Positions 15,114-17,868 of a stretch of DNA of 17,868 bases are shown piece after piece (position 1 is the stretch's first letter; the number at the start of each line of letters is the position of its first letter). The position numbers and the translations under genes are program-made. The notes below the pieces were generated by a model, which did not search any database, had not been told where the DNA came from, and was given only the letters and a program-made list of their open reading frames with translations. This DNA comes from Chlamydia trachomatis (lineage in GTDB: Bacteria > Chlamydiota > Chlamydiia > Chlamydiales > 2-12-FULL-49-11). Location: the NCBI GenBank assembly GCA_945877885.1, contig CAMCSI010000005.1, positions 1-17,868 on the forward strand, read 5' to 3'.

Positions 15114-17868
15114 TTATTTACCTGCTCCACCACCGCCCTCACCTGCTACGTCCGAGCCGCCTGATTCATTTGCTTCTGCTGCTAGCTTTTGGAGTTGCTC
15201 ATAGTAATGAGCAAAGTTCATAGGATCATCCCGTAGATTTTTAAATAGCTGTTCCTGTTCCTGTTCCTGTTTTTTTTCTTTTTCAGAGCGACTACCAGCA
15301 TCTCTCTTTCTTCGCTCTCTTATCGCAATTTGGGCGGCTCCCAAAGCTAGTCCTATACCTAAATGTTTGTTGTTTCCTACTGAATCTTTGATAATATCTT
15401 CAGCATTAGAGTTTTCAACCGCGTTCTGAAAAACCCCGAAAGCAAACTTCCCTAGTTCTATGGCATTTTCACAAGTAAATGTTGCTGCTGCTGCTCTTTT
15501 AGCTAATGCTCCACTGACACTTGCCGCTTCCCCAACTACAGCTGCCGCTCCTCCAACTGTAAGACGTAATTTGTCCAAAACTCCAGGTCTGTTAGCTTCT
15601 CTAAGAGCTTCAAGTTCTTTTTCTGCTATTAAACTTTGTGTAATACCCTGTAGCATTTTAGCTAAATTCTCTTTTTCTTGATTAACACTTGCAAGTTGCT
15701 TATCAAACTCTGCTGCTTTTCTACGATGCGCTTCTTCTACCCAATATGTATATGTTGCTTTTTTTAAAAAATCAGGTTGTAGATAATATGGTAAGTTCTT
15801 AAAGTCATTATTTACTTTTGTTGCTTTGTTTGCTTCGTCGCGTAATCGTTGTCCTGCTTTTTTTGCTTCTTTTACTTCTTTTACTTCTTTTGCTTCTTTT
15901 GCTTCTTTTGCTTCTTTTGCTATCTTTCTTCCCAAAAATCCACGTCCCAAGCTCTGCATCTTTGTTGCAGCAGCTGTTTGCGCTGCTGCTGCTTGTGCTG
16001 CTTTACGAAGTATTACACCCCTAGCAATCGCCTGAATTTTTGTGGCATTAATATTATCTTCTTTTATTTTAGCAACTTTTCTACGAGCAATTATCTGTCT
16101 TCCAAAACTCTGAACTCTTGTTATTGCGGCGGCTTCTGCTGCTGCTTGTGCTGCGGCGTTTGCATTATCTAGATTTTCTTGGTGAGCCCCATCTAAAGCC
16201 TCTTGCGCTTGCGCCACTTTCTTTCTAGCATTATCAATTTGATCTTCTTCTGACAGTGCAGAGAAATCTTCAAGTTCGTTTTGTCCCACTCGACCTGCCG
16301 AATTTCTTTTAATAGTATCAAATCCTCTGCGTAGATCAGCAAGGCGAGCTTTGTCTTTTAAGTCTGTCAATTTATTGAGGGCATTAAGTCTGTTTTCCAA
16401 GGAAGGATTAATATTCAGCTTATCAAAAGCAAGTTTTTTGGCTTTGTTCAATGATCTTTTTTGATCTAAACTACCTGGTTTAGAGGCTCCACCTCCTAAA
16501 GGTTTATTTGCATCGTCCTTCCCCCGCGCTTTTCTATTAGCACCTTCCTTATTGCTTATTGGAGGTTTGCCCATGTTAGAAGGTAACCCGCCTTTTTTAA
16601 TTAATTCATCGACAACTCTCTCAAAATCATTATAATGTGGATCATTCGGCTTTTCCCCTTTTCCTAACCTACTATTGTTAGATCCCTGCGCCCTTTTATC
16701 CCCACCTCCGGAAGGTTGTATATCAAATCTTCCTTCTTTTTTATTCTGTTTTGCTTTTTTCATTGCGGCAGCTTCGGCTGCTCTTCCTGCGGCGTCTACA
16801 TCAGGCCTTGGGTTTTCGAGATCTCCAGCGTTTGCGGCGACTACGACAACTCCAACTTCTGTTCCTACAGCTTCCTCATCGGCTCTTGCACCAACTTCTG
16901 CCTCAACTCCAGGTCTTTCGATAGGATAGGAGACAACTTCAGCTATTATGGCTTGATCTTCTGCTTCTCCTTCGGCGCCTTCAAGTGGTTCTTGATCCTC
17001 CTGCTGAGCCCTGTTCAAAGCGTCTTGCGCAACTTCCACCTCCTGTCTAGCTTGCTCAAGTTGGATATTATTGTTATCTTCTTCTAGTCCTTCGGCATTA
17101 TGTTCAGGTTGTATTTGAGGAACCACGTTGTCAACAATGGGAGCTCTTGCATCTGCGGCACCTCCAACTATTGATGCTCTATTTCCTACCATAGCTCCTG
17201 CTAAAGTAAAACCACCTGCTAAAAGATTATGAGTCATTATCTCAACGGCTCTGCCTGCTACTGCTGCACCTCTTGCTGCGGCACCTCCAACTATCGATGC
17301 TCCATTTCCTACCATATCTCCTGCTAAAGTAAAACCACCTGCTAAAAGATTATGAGTCATTACCCCAACGCCTCTGCCTGCTACTACTGCACCTCTTGCT
17401 GCGGCACCCCCAACTATCGATGCTCCATTTCCTACCATAGCTCCTGCTAAAGTAAAACCACCTGCTAAAAGATTATGAGTCATTATCCCAACGCCTCTGC
17501 CTGCTACTACTGCACCTCTTGCTGCGGCACCTCCAACTATCGATGCTATATTTACCGCTTTTTCAGGTAGTGTTGTAGGAGCCTTGTTGTTAACATTGGC
17601 TGCTCTTGCGTCTACGGCATTTTCATCTTCTAGTCCTGCGGCATCGCCATAGACCCTTGCAGCACCTTCTGCGTCATCTTCAGGTTGTTGTTGAGCGCTG
17701 TTCAAATCGTCTTTCTCTTCTTTCTCTTGCTTCTTTGAATCGTTAAGTTCTACATCATCTTGATCTTGTTCATTCTTACCACCGGCACAACAGCTTGGCA
17801 CTGAGGGTGCTGAATCTAGAGGTGCGGTAAGATTTGGAGTTGCAGAAACTTCCTTTTTTGCAGTTATA
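15114..17868 (-). CDS. Large Ala/Gly-rich repeat protein with three IQ motifs, 5' end outside window (candidate effector)
   Basis: The frame is open to the right edge. A GTG at 17801 is possible, but 22 more in-frame codons precede it, so the true start is probably outside the window. With numbering from that GTG (895 residues), the order is: Cys pair (4-5) and acidic region (10-80); three 41-residue repeats (86-208) plus a partial copy; repeated helical modules around 31, 249 and 523; a basic Gly/Pro-rich linker (340-450); three IQ motifs (VQSFGRQIIAR 563-573, IQAIARGVILR 589-599, MQSLGRGFLGR 615-625), spaced exactly 26 residues; a KEA low-complexity run (629-648); an Ala/Gly hydrophobic stretch (750-776); and a Gly-rich tail. 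I know no family for it. Host-calmodulin binding is inference. Confidence 0.8.
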   Translation of the reverse strand, partial: ITAKKEVSATPNLTAPLDSAPSVPSCCAGGKNEQDQDDVELNDSKKQEKEEKDDLNSAQQQPEDDAEGAARVYGDAAGLEDENAVDARAANVNNKAPTTLPEKAVNIASIVGGAAARGAVVAGRGVGIMTHNLLAGGFTLAGAMVGNGASIVGGAAARGAVVAGRGVGVMTHNLLAGGFTLAGDMVGNGASIVGGAAARGAAVAGRAVEIMTHNLLAGGFTLAGAMVGNRASIVGGAADARAPIVDNVVPQIQPEHNAEGLEEDNNNIQLEQARQEVEVAQDALNRAQQEDQEPLEGAEGEAEDQAIIAEVVSYPIERPGVEAEVGARADEEAVGTEVGVVVVAANAGDLENPRPDVDAAGRAAEAAAMKKAKQNKKEGRFDIQPSGGGDKRAQGSNNSRLGKGEKPNDPHYNDFERVVDELIKKGGLPSNMGKPPISNKEGANRKARGKDDANKPLGGGASKPGSLDQKRSLNKAKKLAFDKLNINPSLENRLNALNKLTDLKDKARLADLRRGFDTIKRNSAGRVGQNELEDFSALSEEDQIDNARKKVAQAQEALDGAHQENLDNANAAAQAAAEAAAITRVQSFGRQIIARRKVAKIKEDNINATKIQAIARGVILRKAAQAAAAQTAAATKMQSLGRGFLGRKIAKEAKEAKEAKEVKEVKEAKKAGQRLRDEANKATKVNNDFKNLPYYLQPDFLKKATYTYWVEEAHRRKAAEFDKQLASVNQEKENLAKMLQGITQSLIAEKELEALREANRPGVLDKLRLTVGGAAAVVGEAASVSGALAKRAAAATFTCENAIELGKFAFGVFQNAVENSNAEDIIKDSVGNNKHLGIGLALGAAQIAIRERRKRDAGSRSEKEKKQEQEQEQLFKNLRDDPMNFAHYYEQLQKLAAEANESGGSDVAGEGGGGAGK
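15865..15918 (-). repeat. 9-bp tandem repeat (KEA/KEV units)
   Basis: Six head-to-tail copies of a 9-bp unit (plus-strand GCTTCTTTT, twice ACTTCTTTT) encode Lys-Glu-Ala/Val triplets just after the third IQ motif. Copy-number change would keep the frame and lengthen or shorten a charged helix. Confidence 0.85.
15927..16115 (-). repeat. Three regularly spaced IQ motifs (protein-level repeat)
   Basis: The motifs start at residues 563, 589 and 615, with exactly 26 residues between successive starts. Motif 2 is a full consensus, motif 3 differs only by Met for the first aliphatic residue, and motif 1 lacks the Gly. The units share a preceding (A/T)-T-K/R with the 386-aa protein's motif 1 (ATKIQ). 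Confidence 0.75.
17178..17546 (-). repeat. Three 123-bp tandem repeats (41-aa units)
   Basis: Three near-identical 123-bp copies encode units that begin ASIVGGAAARGA and end AGAMVGNG; a fourth, partial copy (ASIVGGAA) continues to about 17142. The nucleotide identity between copies is very high, for example in the stretches around 17210-17250, 17330-17370 and 17455-17495. This points to recent duplication or gene conversion. Confidence 0.9.

Noticed and set aside
15818..16172. Plus-strand ORFs with long Leu or Phe/Cys runs opposite the large IQ gene
   Set aside because: They are the antisense readings of the 9-bp repeat and Ala-rich codons; low complexity alone makes them look like membrane proteins.
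17178..17546. CRISPR-like array from the regular repeats
   Set aside because: Repeats are 123 bp, contiguous without unique spacers, and in frame within a protein gene.
17760..17801. Lipoprotein signal at the Cys pair near the GTG of the large IQ gene
   Set aside because: No hydrophobic stretch precedes the cysteines in the frame up to the right edge; the residues before it are Ser/Thr/Pro-rich.

Overview
The window looks like a chromosomal segment of a bacterium in the phylum Chlamydiae, most likely a non-Chlamydia ('environmental') family; I cannot resolve the family. The DNA is AT-rich. The right part of the central block (two tiny basic proteins, a YbeY-like protein, a CBS/CorC-type membrane protein, a DUF3604 protein) matches, from memory, a gene order found in Chlamydia. 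Maf followed by a HEAT-type protein and an LptD-like protein also recalls a chlamydial run.

Layout: 1-522 is the 3' part of an alpha/beta-hydrolase. It overlaps a TerC-family membrane protein (509-1222), which is followed by SmpB (1232-1699) and two tandem DUF502 membrane proteins (1732-3056). A good sigma70-type promoter at 3100-3128 serves a tightly packed run: two small basic proteins (3164-3331, 3331-3486), YbeY-like (3489-3962) and CorC-like (3968-5263). A second promoter (5288-5316) starts the unit DUF3604 protein, 51-aa Cys-rich membrane protein, Maf (5338-7989). A minus-strand gene (7978-9138) converges on maf. The divergent pair HEAT-like exported protein and LptD-like protein (9335-13297) follows. 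A 249-bp gap with a MITE-like inverted repeat (about 13319-13480) separates these from two more minus-strand genes (13547-14884; 15114 to the right edge), each with its own transcription signals.

The first and middle parts are housekeeping: trans-translation (SmpB), ribosome/rRNA quality (YbeY), envelope and ion functions (TerC, DUF502, CorC-like), nucleotide sanitation (Maf) and outer-membrane LPS assembly (LptD-like). The three minus-strand genes are different. I recognise no bacterial family in them, but all three carry eukaryote-type IQ (calmodulin-binding) motifs. Two of them carry three copies each, at strictly regular spacing (23+23 and 26+26 residues), as in myosin necks. In an obligate intracellular bacterium this makes them candidate host-directed effectors that act on calmodulin-family proteins. 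This is the most interesting signal in the window.

Secondary points are two genes (first DUF502, LptD-like) whose only visible promoter places the start codon exactly 7 nt after the -10 box with no Shine-Dalgarno (a leaderless arrangement), a small NqrM-like Cys protein, and degenerate metal sites in the DUF3604 and YbeY-like proteins.
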